This document shows, one piece after another, positions 23,340-35,308 of a stretch of DNA of 54,099 nucleotides. Each line of letters starts with the position of its first letter. Within the stretch, counting starts at the first letter, position 1. The stretch lies in NCBI GenBank assembly GCA_024741835.1, contig JAENRP010000034.1, positions 1 through 54,099 of the forward strand, written 5' to 3'. The notes beneath the pieces are model-generated. The model was given only the letters and a program-made list of their open reading frames with translations, made no database searches and had not been told where the DNA came from. This stretch comes from Diplocarpon mali. Taxonomy: Eukaryota > Ascomycota > Leotiomycetes > Helotiales > Drepanopezizaceae. Made by a program: the position numbers and the translations under genes.

Positions 23340-26300
23340 ATTAAACGATTATTTAAAAGCTTTAAAGGTTTAATAAACGAATAAAGCTTTTAAACTTCTA
23401 ATAGTCTAGGTTTTTAATAAGCCTATTTGCATATATCTCCTTAATAAGGAGGTAGATTATTTAAAAGCTTCCTCTTTAATACTCTTAGCAGATCTATATA
23501 TTACTGATTTCGATATATTAAAGGCTTGTCTTAATCTTCTTATTCTTTATAATAATTAGCCGAATTGTTTATTAGTTATTGCAATATATATTCCATTTAA
23601 AGAAGGAGTTTATGCGAATCTCCTTAAAGAGGCGTTTTATAGTTATTATCTCCTTTATAATAGATACTATGCTATAGAGTTCTACTTTAATAAAAGAGAG
23701 CGTAATAGTCGCTTAGCGGTTTGCTTTTTAAATAATTAGTCCTTTAAATAGGAAGAAGACGTATCCTTAAAAGGATCTGCAGGTCTTTTGGTTATCTTTA
23801 AAAGAAGCATTTAAAGATATAACTAGTTAGTATTCCTTAGCTTTAAAGCTATAGGCAATTCCTAAGAAGCGCATATTATATAGGTATTAAAGCATCTAAT
23901 CTATAGCTAAGAGGTACTTAAAGCTTAGATTAGTTAAAAAGAAAGATAGTTAAAAGGCTATAAACGCAATATCTAAGCGTATTATAATCGCTATATAAAG
24001 AATAGAGCCTATTTTCTCTTAGTATTCCTTTACCTTTTTTAAAGAAGCTTGCCTTAAGTTCTTAATAAACTCCTTCTTTAGTAGTAGAGTATTAGGCACT
24101 CTCCTTATATTAGCTCCGAACTTTTAAGCGATCTTCTTAATATAGGTATTATAAATTAAGGAGATCTTCTTTGCCTTCCTATTCTAAATAATCCTTACTC
24201 TAAGGAACTAGGAGATATCTCTTATAATAGTAAGCTTATATACCCTCTTTAGGTCTTTAATTAGATGAGTCGCCTGATCTAGGTTAGAGGCCTTATATAA
24301 TACTTAAATATTATCGATATAAAACGCTATAAAGATTATACGATCCTTTATTATGAAAATATAAGGCTCCTTACTTAGTAGCTTGAGTTAAAGGCCTTTG
24401 AGTATTCTTACAAAGTTCCTATACTATAGTACTAAAGAGTCTTTTAGCCTATAGAGCGCGCGGTCCAATTCTACTACTATACTAGGGCGCTTAAAGCCAT
24501 TTGGTAGAAAGCATATAACTAGAGTACTCCTTAGGTTTTTAAGAGCATTAATAAATGCATTAATAATATCGAACTGCTTTACTTTTATATTAAAGTATAT
24601 AGCAAGTGCTATTAGTACCTTAAAAGACCTTACTATAAGCGTGGCTATATAAGTTGAGAAAATTGAAGCTTTATCTTAGAGATCCTTTCGCATAATTAGC
24701 TATAATTGGCACTTTAGAAGCTTGCTAAAGCTATTGACCTTATAAGTAAAAACCCATTTTAATAGTATCGGCAAGGGCTTTGAGTAATCCTTTTATATAA
24801 TTCTTTAGCAATTCCGAGATTCTAAATTCCTAATCTCTTAGCGCCCTCCTTCTTTAAATCGTTTACTAAAAGGGTACTTCTTTAAGTCTAGCTATCCTTT
24901 TAAAGGCTTCGGTAGAAAGCCTTAGTACTATAAGCGGTTAAAAGACTGCGTTCTATCCTTTGCCTAACTATTAATTGTAGCTTTAATAACTATATAAACT
25001 ATCAAATAGTCCTTCTTATCCTCCTTTATCTATTTGTTTGCTTAAAAGGTTAATATAAACTCTTGCGTATATAAGGAGCAAGGTAAATTAATATTACTTT
25101 AAGAGAGTATATACTTTAAAGCAGTAGTATATACTTTTAAAGTCTCTTATTACTTAACGCTTAAGCGTCTTATCCTCTTTTGCTTAGGAAAAAGGAGTTC
25201 CTCTTTGCGCTTTTCTCTATAGGTCTCTTCTTCTATTTTTATTATTACTAAAGGTTCCTTTAAAAGTCTAGGTAGCTTTGTCTCCTAAGCCTATAGTCTT
25301 TAAGCTAGTATTACAACTTGAGGTATTATATTATTAAGGCCTACTCCTCTTATTAAGTCGCTTTTTATAAGACTATTAAAGCTCCTCCTAGATCTTAGTA
25401 GTAATGCCTTTAGCCTTTTACTAAAGTTTACTAAGGCCTACCTTTATAATTGAAGACTTTATCTTAAAGCTCTTAAGCCATCTTTATTCTTATATAGAAT
25501 AGCAGCTAAAGATCTGCCAATCGCCTTATAGAACTCGTCTCTAGAGACTCCCTTAGAGTCGTCTATAGTTCCTTTTTTAATAAGGCCTTTATAAGGAATC
25601 ATTACCCTTAAGCTTTAGTTGCTATTTGCCTTTTTAAAGACCGGCGAAGTAGCTTCTAGTTCGCTTGCTATTACCTTTAAGTTTCTAGGTAAGTCTTTTA
25701 AAGAATTTGGATTTAAGTTAAAGCCTTCTATATTATTAGTTAGAGGCTATAAAGTAGCGTCGGTCTATAATGCAGGCTCTTCTTATATAACGGCTTCTTT
25801 TATAGTGATTGCATTCGGCCTTGCGATAAGCTCCGATTCTTCGAAAATGCCTTTGAACTTAGTATCCTAAGCTCCCTTTCCCTTTCTAATTAATTAAAGG
25901 GTTGTTTTAAGTTCCTAGCGCAATATAGGGTTTACGCGCTTAGCCTTTAGACTATAAAAGAGAGACTTATCGAATTCGATATTATAAGTCGTTATTATTC
26001 GCTAAAGTATAAGAACCTAGATTCTATAAATATTAAAGTTAATATATTTAATTAAGTAATCTAAGTGCCTTTATAGTTTAATTTTAAAGGTTTAGCAGTC
26101 CCTTCCTACCTCCTTCTCTTTAATTAAAGGGTATACGCAAGCGCTATATATATAAATGCAATTCTAATTAGGCTTTAAGCTTACTATTATTTATTTAATA
26201 AGCAGCGGCTTATAGAATCGAAAATATTGCTTAAACTAATTATAAAAAGCCTTACTTAATAAGATTATCTTCTTTTTAGCAAGTAAGGAGATATTATAAA

Positions 26301-28950
26301 GGTATATAGCAGCCTTTATAACCTTTAGCTAAAGGCTTGCTAAAAGCCTAGTGTAAATCCTTATTTTAATAGAGCGTTTAATCAACTCCCTTCCTACTTG
26401 CTCTACGCCTTTATTAGGTTAGTATATATAAGTAGGAGTAAGCTTTAAATCAATTCCCTCCTCTTTTACCTATCTCTAGTACTTTATAAGAGAGTCTTCC
26501 TTTAAGGAGATTACTAAAGTGTTATTATCTTATTTAATTTTGTAAATTGAAAGCCTATATTAGCATTTTACTTATACTTTAAAGGCCTAGAGGACCTTTA
26601 TAACTATATCTTTACCCTTCGATTTTAATAGGAATGTCCAAAGTATACTACTATATTTATCTTTAATTAAAAGAACCTATAAGTAACTATTATATAAGTT
26701 ATTTAAAAAGTTAAAGAGATTCTAGGAGATCTTAAAGAAGGGCCTTAAAGATCGATTCTTAAAGGTAGCGTAAGAAATAACTTGCTTAGCAGACGCTACT
26801 GCGCATATAGGGCACTTTAGCCTTTATATTCCTTTGATCTTCACTCCTTTAGTGCACTTAATTAGCGCTTAAAGAGCCTTTGCGCCTAAGTGGCTAGCGC
26901 AAAGGTGCTAAGTATACGTATTATTATCCTATACCTTAGTAGGTATATAGCTAGACTAGAACCTATTATAAAGCGTCGTCTTAACTATAGGAAATGCTAT
27001 TAAAGTAAAAAAGTTATATTAAAGCATATTTAAAAGATCTAAATAGTTAATAGGCTTATATTTAAAGAAAATAAGATTATAGCAACGCTTTAACTAAGCT
27101 TACTTTACAGAATCTCTAATACTCTTAAAGCGCAAAGTAAGGTCTACTTTAAAGTATTAAAAACCTTTATTTGTAAGAAGCCTCTTTAAGATAATATTAA
27201 TAGTAAACTCTTTTATAATAGTAATATTGCAAAGCGTTATTCCTATAAGAGAGCCGTTATACTATAGAAGAGAGTCTGCTATATATCTATTACCTTTCCT
27301 AATAATTAAGAGTCTTGAGGTACCTACTTCAATATATTACTATAAGTCGCCAGAAGGCTTAAAGGTATCTATAATAAGTAAATCCTTTGAATTAATAATA
27401 TAAGTAGCTATGCAATTATTAAAGAGCGTACTTAAGGAGAGTAGGTGGCATTCTAGCTTAAAGAGGTAGTAAATGTTAAACGATTCTTTAAAAGCATTAA
27501 AGGCAGAGGGATCTATTACTATAAAGACTAATAAGTTCTTCCTTTTATTGCTTAAACTATCCTCCTTAGAGGCTAAAGCCTTTCCTTTGAATTTATTAAT
27601 CGCTATTATCGTAATATCATTCTCCTTAAGCTATGCTTAAAGACCCTTGAACTGGTCTCTTGCGTTTAATGCCTTTTGTATTTATAGGACCTCCTTTTAT
27701 AAGAGGAGAACCTTTATATTTTTCTTATGCCTATTTATAGTATATAACAGTTTCCGATAGTCCTAGGGCTTTTAATAGTGATTTTTAGAGCTTTTATAAG
27801 GGCACTTAGGCCTGATCTCCCTTTTAAAGCTTATAGAGCGACTTTAGGAGCTGCTCGCTAGAGCTTGCAAAGGGGTCTTAGCATTTAAGAGAGACTCTTA
27901 AGTAGTAAAAACTGCTAGCCCTTTATTATCAATCGCTCTATTGGATTCAATGCCTGCTAAGGCGCGGCTTAGCTATATTAGGTCGTACTTATATAGGGTT
28001 CCTATCTACTTATTAATGATTATTTCCTCCTTTAAGTGGGTCGCCTAACTTAGATTGATCTTTATTATAATTGAGTTTAAAAAGTCAATTACTCTTAATC
28101 TCCCTTTGATCTTAAAAAGACTATATTATTCTATTAGGCGGTATGCCTCTTATTACTCTTAGATCTACTATTAAGTATTAGTTCTCTTAATCTTACCTTA
28201 GCATAATATATTGCAGTACTAAAGCCTTGTCTAAGATTGAATAGCCTTATTAAAAGGCGTAATATCATACTTTAAAATAGATACTAAACCTTAAAGTAAG
28301 AGTTGCTAGTTTACTAAATTGGTATATAGGTCGTTAGTAGTAGTTCTACTTATAAGAGTATCTCTATCAGGTATTAAGGAGGAGAGCTTCTTAGCTTAGA
28401 TTTGTACTTAAGCTATTGCAGAAGCTAAAAGCGTTCTATCAATAGTCTTAAAGACCTATTCTAATAGTAGCTTATAGTATTTGCATTAGGTCTTTTAAGT
28501 CTCCTTGCGCATATAGTACTCCTTTATTAGGATTTTATATTTATCCTTAATGTCTTTATAAGAAGCCTATAGAGGAAGAGCTTTTGACAGATCTCCTAAA
28601 GGAAAGCAGGCGTAAATCTATTTAAATAGAGTTGCTATATACTCTTTATATAACCTCGCGTATACTATGCAAAGGTTAGCCGTTTCTAGTTCCTTAAGCT
28701 CCTATATAAAGGGAGCTTAAGGCTCAGTCTTTATAATTGACTTAAATAGGAGTCTTAGATCGGTAAAAATAGTAATATTATAAAGCTTAGCGAAGAATAT
28801 ATATTTACTAAACTACTTTACCTAAGAGGCAAAGGTATTAAAGCAAAGCTTAGAGATACTTAAAGAGTTAGATATATTAAATAGAGTCTAGTGAAAAGGT
28901 TGGATATATAAATGAAGTTTGCAAATAAGGTTCAATCGGAAATTAGAGAT
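23340..28950 (-). pseudogene. Copia family B gag-pol remnant
   Basis: Recognisable minus-strand segments, in order, are: the pre-integrase zinc motif near 26,910-26,770 (SHLGAKAL then KCPICAVASAKQVISYATF); the RT catalytic box near 24,325 reading FIAFYIDNI, followed by LYKASNLDQATHLIKDLKRV; the RT thumb end near 24,100 (KEFIKNLRQASLKK, YIAIIIRLDIAFIAF); and RNase H near 23,830-23,640 (NASFKDNQKTCRSF, GYVFFLF, ATITLSFIKVELYSIV). The frame ends near 23,340. Stops are TAA/TAG at expected Gln or Trp. The upstream third (27,600-28,950) should hold gag but shows no clear motif. Confidence 0.85.
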
Positions 28951-29079
28951 TTATTAATTGAAAATAAAGGTCCTTCGAGTTATTATAAGTACTCGAAAAG
29001 TCGGTCAAGAGCTTAAAGGGCCCTTTAGCCGGTTGCATATAAAGAGAAAGTATATTAAAGTGCTTATAGGGCTTATAAC

Positions 29080-29276
29080 TATAGTGCAGTCGGCTGGAGG
29101 GCCTTTATTAGGTCGCTTAAGAGGCTTGCAGAAGTAGGGGAAGATAATTGATTATATTATTTTTTAATATATATATAGTAAAGAGACTTCGGAAAGAAAA
29201 GGGAGAGTCTATGACTCAGCAGAGTCACGTGGAGGGTCTTCAGAATAAGTGGAGACTCCGCCCATTCTGCACGATA
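29080..29276 (-). repeat. Family B LTR, right (5' LTR of the element, 197 bp)
   Basis: Begins TATAGTGCAGTCGGCTGGAG and ends CATTCTGCACGATA, less mutated at its right end than the left LTR. Target duplication TAGCT follows at 29,277-29,281. Confidence 0.92.
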
Positions 29277-29281
29277 TAGCT

Positions 29282-29299
29282 ATATTACCCATCTTAACA
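29282..29299 (-). repeat. Displaced last 18 bp of the family A copy 2 5' LTR
   Basis: ATATTACCCATCTTAACA matches the LTR terminus seen at 37,436-37,453 (GTATCACCCATCTCAACA). It joins 21,672 after removal of element B and one TAGCT. Confidence 0.9.
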
Positions 29300-29385
29300 G
29301 TTTAAAGCAATCTCTATAACTATAGTAAGAAAAGCTATGGTCTGAGCTATAAAAGCTCGATTTTCAACCTTTTAATACTAATAAT
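29300..29385 (+). pseudogene. Copia E pol, left fragment (RT)
   Basis: The plus strand reads SLKQSL, then stops where Gln/Leu-Trp-Gln is expected, then EKLWSEL and KLDFQPFNTNN. This is the copia RT stretch before the catalytic box (YGLKQS--LW------L---GF-P---D). The frame continues at 41,011 in NCVYINRASRILIITYINDF. The gap between is family A copy 4 with its own inserts, and the shared ATAAT is the target duplication. On its left it abuts the LTR end of family A copy 2. Confidence 0.8.
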
Positions 29386-31329
29386 TATTAAGATAGGTGA
29401 TATAGCTATTACTCTGATATATTATCATATGACCCTACTGCTTAGTCAGTAGGATATTAATACGTATATAGCTATAGGGAAGAAAGGGGTAACCTTCCTT
29501 CCTTAACTCTTACTAATATATCGACTATCGACCTTTAAAAGCCTCCTTTACCTACTGCACCGACTTACTTAAGCTTAATAGGTTATAAGCCTTAGCTAAA
29601 CTAATAATAGATTATTGACTTCCCTTAGAAAGCACTTACGCTGCAACTATTAATAGGAAATTAAATAAGACTTATAGTAAGAGGCAAGCAATCGGCGAAT
29701 AAGAGGTATGATTCCCTATTCAGCTAACCTATATTATAAGAGGTATAATTCCTTGCTTTATAACCCTTTAGTACTATAAGAGGTATGATTCCTTGCTTTA
29801 CTATATTTTATAGGAGATATAATTCCCTGCGTTATAGTCTAAAAACCCTTTTCGATAAGAGGACTTCCTCCCTATTTAATACTTCTATAATACCTGCTAT
29901 TTAATCATTTCGACTTTTCGATAGAAGGAGTGCCTTCAACTATTTAATTTATTTGATTTTAAATGCAATTCTATTCGAAACGGCAATAGCTTCCAATTCC
30001 GATCGAAATACTAGGCCTAAAGACCTCTAACTCTTTTGAAAGAACTAGTAATAATAGTTCGATAATTTAAAGCTTTATTTTAAAAGCAAAGGTATTAAAA
30101 TAGCGATTTAAAAAACACTTATTAAATATGTAAGAATAGCCCCTTATACTCCTTCTACTAATTCGTCTACCTCTACTTTAATAGCTAATACAACTACTAA
30201 GGATTTGCCAAATATATTAAATAAGCTTAGCTTAAGAGCTTTAGTAGATAATAACCGAGAATCCTAAAGGCAGATTTTAAATATAGAAAAGGAGAAGGAG
30301 TATAGGCTAGCCTTAGCTAAATGCAAGCTTAAGATTAATAGAGGTTTAAGTAATAAAGATTAAGATTTTATTTAAGTTTATAATAATATAAAGATAAGAT
30401 AGGATACTTTAAAGGTAAAATACTCTTAAATAACTGCCTTTAATACTTAGCATCTGCTATAGTAGATTACTTTATTTTAATATAGAAAAGATAAAGATAG
30501 TAAGAATATAGATATAAATATAAACTTTGCTTAATCTATATTATATAAAGTAAAGAGGAAAGTAAGAGCCGTAGATCCTAAAATAGCTATAACTTTTAAA
30601 GAAACTTAGCTTTTTTATTTCCTACTTAATAGCCTCCCTTTTAAGTTTACTATTATAAAATAATCTCTTCTTATCTAACCTAACCTTAAGATCTATAAGA
30701 AGATCGACCTCCTTTAAACTATTAAGTAAGACCTTAAAGGATGCTTTAAATCGGCAAATACTGCATTATAGGATAATAATAAGCTTAAGAAGAAAAAGGA
30801 GTATAAGATAAGCCCTTAAGCTTATTAAGGATACTACTTTTATAATAGTACTTATAATATTACTAATTATAAAGTTAGAAGGCAACTGATTAATATAATT
30901 GCTAGCTTTAATATTAAGAAGTAATCGAAGTAGAAGTTAAGAAGCAAACTGCCCTTATCTTACTAAAGGCTATAACTATTAAGGAAAGGCAAAGGAAAAG
31001 GCTATTTACTTAAAACTTTAGCAAATACCTTTAATAATAATAGTAGGTTATCTGAACTTAAATTTACTTTTAATAATTTAGATAATAATTATAATAAAGA
31101 TGCTTACGTTTTAAAAGCCAATCTTTATAAGATCCTTGAATCCAATTAGTATAATAATACTAGTTGTATAGTATATATAATTAATAAATCCTACTTATTT
31201 AAAGGCCTGCTTATTAAAATAAAAAGGCGCTCTATTAAAGTTAGTAGTAAAAGGTTATATATAGACTTAATAGGTATAATAAAGATAAATATTACTAGCA
31301 TTTCTTTCCTTTTATAAAATATTCTCCTT
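29386..31329 (+). mobile_element. Copia family A copy 4, 5' part (LTR, leader, gag)
   Basis: A complete 195-bp LTR (29,386-29,580) is followed directly by GGTTATAAGCCTTAGCT (primer-binding-like), the four leader repeats and a gag remnant up to about 31,140. It is cut at 31,329, where copy 3 begins with its inverted LTR. The 3' part is at 40,237-41,005. ATAAT before 29,386 and after 41,005 is the target duplication joining both parts into one insertion. Confidence 0.88.
29581..29597 (+). other. Primer-binding-like site of copia family A
   Basis: GGTTATAAGCCTTAGCT begins at the first base after the LTR in copy 4 and, inverted, after the LTR of copy 3 (37,258 leftwards) and copy 2. With C-to-T and G-to-A changes reversed it would resemble GGTTATGAGCCC, complementary to the anticodon arm of initiator tRNA-Met. 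Drosophila copia is known to prime from an internally cut initiator tRNA. That this fungus does the same is inference from this short match. Confidence 0.55.
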
Positions 31330-31524
31330 TATTAAGCTTAAGTGAGTCGGCGCAGTAGGTATAGGAAACTTCTAGAGGTCGATAGTCGATATATTAGTAA
31401 GAGTTAGGGAAGGAAGGTTACCCCTTTCTTACCTATAGCTATATATGTATCAACATCCTACTGACTAAGCAGTAGGGTTATATAATAATACATTAGAGTA
31501 ATAGCTATATTACCTATCTTAATA
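31330..31524 (-). repeat. Family A 3' LTR of copy 3
   Basis: Begins TATTAAGCTTAAGTGAGTCG and ends ACCTATCTTAATA. It pairs with 37,259-37,453 in the same orientation. Confidence 0.92.
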
Positions 31525-31829
31525 CCCCTACTTAGACCTTACTCTAATTGACCTGCAGTTAGGAAAACAATAACTATCCTTTTGCGCTAATCCAACTCTT
31601 AAGTATCTCTTTAAATTAAAAACAATTAATTAATAGCAACCTTTATTAAAATCACTAATCCTACTTATAGAGCGGGACCAGGAGTCAAATTTCTAAAAGC
31701 GTTCCTTTATAAGACTATATAACTTGACTTGCGGTCTAGGCCTAGGAGTTGATCTAAAAAAAAACTTTACTCTATAAGACTATATAACCTAACTCGCAAG
31801 GTAGGCCTAGGAGTCGTCCTTAAGCCTAC

Positions 31830-34800
31830 TAAGCCCCTACTATCTTTTATAACCTTAGTATATCTTTAAACGCTTCGAACTTTGCAACCGTCTTTAGTAG
31901 CTTTATAAATCCATCTACTACTATTCGATTAATTAAAATATAGGTAATTGATAACTTATTCTTTATAATAAGGTTATAAATAAAGTAGTAGGTAATATTA
32001 ATATATTTCGATCGCTTATATAAGTATAGATTCTTTATAAGTGCAATCGCCTTTATATTATCTACTTAAAGATTAATATAGTTCCTATCTTATTTAATAT
32101 ACTTAATAAAACCTATATCTTTTAAAACTTAAGCAATTTATAATCCTTACTTGCAATTTGATAATATTAATATATATTTAGCCTTAGTGCTTATAGTAGC
32201 TACTGATTTCTACTTCCTACTTCCTTATAATATAGGTCTGCTATATAATATTGCTACGCTTTTAAATATACTTTTCCAACCTTTTATATTTGCCTAATCG
32301 GAATCAGTATATACCTTAAGCTTTGCACTTATATATTTCGTTAGTCTATATCTTACCTTTTATATAATTATCGATTAAAGGTACCTTTTAAATCGCTTGA
32401 CTGCATTCTTATATCGAATTGTCAGATCCTTTAGATTCTAACTAAGTTGCTTAATAATAAAGGTAATATCTGGTCTTATATATACTATAGTATATATAAT
32501 CGCTCTAATATCCTATTAGTACTTCTTTAGATCTTCTTTCTACTTATTTTCATTAGTAGGCTTTAACTTATTATACTTTCCTTTGATTGGAGTACACTTT
32601 AGCTTAAAGTTAGGAGTATAAGTAAAGAGTCCTATTCGGTCTAGGATCTTCTTAATATACTGCTCTTAATCCAACTAGAGTTCTTAAGTAAAGCAGTTCC
32701 TTATAATGCAGATGCTAAGGATCTTATAAATTCCCTTTAGATCTTTAGTATTAAAACGTTTTTAAATTGTTATAAAGAACTAATCTAATTAAGTAGTTGT
32801 TTTTATAGCTATAGCAATATTATTAATATATAGTAGCAACTTAATTTTACGCTTAATATAGGTAAATAGATAAGGGTTAGCTAAGCTTTAAATGAATCCC
32901 ATTTTTATTAAAGTAGAGCTATATAAGAGGTTTTAATTATAAGCTAATTATTTAAGCCTATAGATACTACGGAATATATAAAGGGAGTAGCTAGCGCATA
33001 TAAGAATACTATTAAGTTAAAAGAGAAAAATCCGTTCCTTTATAATCGCTTTAGTAAATGCATTTTTAATATCATACTATCTATATTTAAGGTCCTTAGC
33101 AGCTACTATTACTATAAATATGCAAAGGGTATTTATGCGAACTATTAGCGCAAATGTATTAAAGTAGTCTTCTTTATACTATTAGGAGAAGCCCTTAGCT
33201 ATAAGCCTTACCTTATAATATTCTAAGGTCCTATTTATATATATCTTAATTATAAAGACCTACTTTATTAATACTAGGTTTATATCCTTTAGCATTAGTT
33301 CCTCTATTTATATGCCATTTGTAATAAGAGAGCTTATCTCCTCTTAGATTGCCTTATTCTATACTATTCCATTCTCTAGGTCGTTAATAGCTTTATCGTA
33401 CGTCTTTAAAAGAGAGATTTTCATTATCTCCCTAACGGCTAGGAATATATTATCTTCGTTAAAGCTCTATTAAAGTTTAAGCTTATAGATCCTATGCGCT
33501 ATTATAACCTAGATACGCTTAGATTTGCGTTCGTCTAAAGTATCTTCTAGTTCTAAGTCTCTATTCCTTTTTAAAAACGTAAATTCAGCTATAGGTTCTA
33601 TAGGCTTATTATCTAAGGAACTGCTTTCTAATAGTAGAAGCTTATTATTACTTATACTTATTTTAAGAATATCCTTTACTTTAGGTACTTTAATTAAAGG
33701 GATAATAATATCGAAGTTATTTTATACTTTAAGTAGTTCGCAAATAATAGGAATAGTCTATTTGGCCTTTGGGCGACTAATAGGTCGTCGATCAGTAGGT
33801 ACGCTTGATATGCCTAAGTTAAGAGAAAGGGGTTATTAGTTTAGCTTAATAGTATTACTATCGAGTGGTATACCTTGCGAATCTCTAAGTATATAGAGCT
33901 TTAAGGATAGCTCTCTTCTATTTTAAGATTTATTAAACTTAACTACTAAAGATGTAATTACTTGCCTTAAATCTAACGCATATACTATCTATTGCTTTAT
34001 TATCTATTTAATATATTTAATAAATATATATTCTTTACCTTAGTCTATTAGCTTCTTACTCTTTATACCTATAAGCTAGGACTTCAGGCTAATATAGGAG
34101 TAGCAGATGCTTCTAAAGATGCAGATATAGTTTAAGCTTAGTTTTTATTTAAAATATGCCTTATATAGCGATATTCGAGTGCTATTAACTATTAGTCTAC
34201 TACCTATTCTATTTCGTAGGTATGCATCTACCTTAACCGCAAGGTCTTAGAATTCCAATAGTAGGTTAGCATTTTATAATAAAGTGTAATAGTCAGTCTC
34301 TATTTATTAGATATTTCACTTAGCAATACTATTCTAATAGGAACCTTTATATATTATAGTTAGTTTATAATAAACTTCTTATTTTGCTTATTTATTAAGC
34401 TTTGCCTTAATCTCTAATGCGTTATTAGACCTAATAGCTATTAGCTTTAATTAAGTCTAGCGTTCTTCTATCACTTTCTAAGTTTCTAGCTTTTCTATAA
34501 GCTTAGATTTAGTTTTAATATAAATGGTTTATATCTATTGAATAGAGTTATCTACTATTTAAGAAAACTAATTATTTCCTTTAATTAAGGTTATAAATAG
34601 TCTAGCAGTATTAATAGATATTAGCGCTAGTATCGAATCTTTCTATAAACTAAGCTTAGTTTGCGTCCGATTTTAAAGTTTTATTAGCTTGTAAATTTAG
34701 CATACTAAGCGATCCTTTAGTACTTAGATCTTCCGTTTTAGGGTTAAGACCTTATATAAGCCCTTTAATTTCTCTAGCCTTAAATATACGAATCTTTTAT

Positions 34801-34920
34801 ATATTAGCTAATACCTTAATAGGCTTTTAACTTCTAATAGCTTTAGTAGCCTATTATCAGTCGATACTTTATTATTAGCAGCTAGAAAGGACTAGTAATA
34901 GCAGTTTAAGGTTTTACTAT
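31830..34920 (-). pseudogene. Copia family A pol remnant, copy 3
   Basis: It has the same segments as copy 1 in inverted orientation: integrase, the RT signature near 33,170, the YVDD position near 32,830, the RNase H motif near 32,300 and the end motif near 32,020. Stops differ in part from copies 1 and 2, so the copies were mutated independently. The three copies together would allow the pre-RIP sequence to be inferred. Confidence 0.87.
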
Positions 34921-34925
34921 TTTCC

Positions 34926-35308
34926 AATTACAAGCCTAGCTTAAGAGTCGTTTTTAATAAAACCGCAAGATCTACTCGCAGTCTTAGCTTAAGAGTCGAT
35001 TTCCTAGAAATAGCAAGATCTACTTACAGTCCTGGCCTAAGAGTTATTATTAGCAAATTTATAGAATCTACTCGCGGTCTTAGCCTAAGAGTCATTTCTA
35101 CTAAATTCACTTATGATCCTAGCTTAAGAGTCATTTTTAAAGATACTTTATAATCCACTTATAATCCTGGCTTAAGAGTTATTTTTGCGAATTTTACTTA
35201 CGATCCTAGCTTAAGAGTCTATCTATTCTCCTTATCCTTACTTAATTGTATTAAGGCAGAGAGTGCACTTTCCTTAAAGGAACCTACTTATAGGTTTAGC
35301 CTAAGAGT
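34926..35308 (-). repeat. In-frame array of eight 23-bp palindromic units in family A pol, copy 3
   Basis: Units start (plus coordinates) at 34926, 34974, 35022, 35070, 35109, 35157, 35196 and 35286. Spacings are 48, 48, 48, 39, 48, 39 and 90 bp. Every spacing is a multiple of three and the 90-bp step is at the same end as in copies 1 and 2, so the arrays are homologous and differ by whole 39- or 48-bp units. Confidence 0.9.

Larger units (their letters stand above)
21673..29276 (-). mobile_element. Copia family B, full-length element inserted in an LTR of family A
   Basis: Two 197-bp LTRs (21,673-21,869 and 29,080-29,276) bracket 7.2 kb of internal sequence coding on the minus strand. The element is flanked by TAGCT on both sides (21,668-21,672 and 29,277-29,281), a 5-bp target duplication usual for copia. 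The right LTR, 5' in element terms, is followed on the minus strand by GTTATAAGCCCTATAAGC, a primer-binding-like site. Pol is in copia order. RIP damage is heavy over pol and lighter at 22,300-23,100. It inserted after family A copy 2 was already in place. Confidence 0.93.

Noticed and set aside
23240..23830. A long, nearly open plus-strand reading opposite the end of family B pol.
   Set aside because: The minus strand gives clear copia RNase H motifs over the same bases (NASFKDNQKTCRSF, GYVFFLF, ATITLSFIKVEL), so the plus reading is a shadow.
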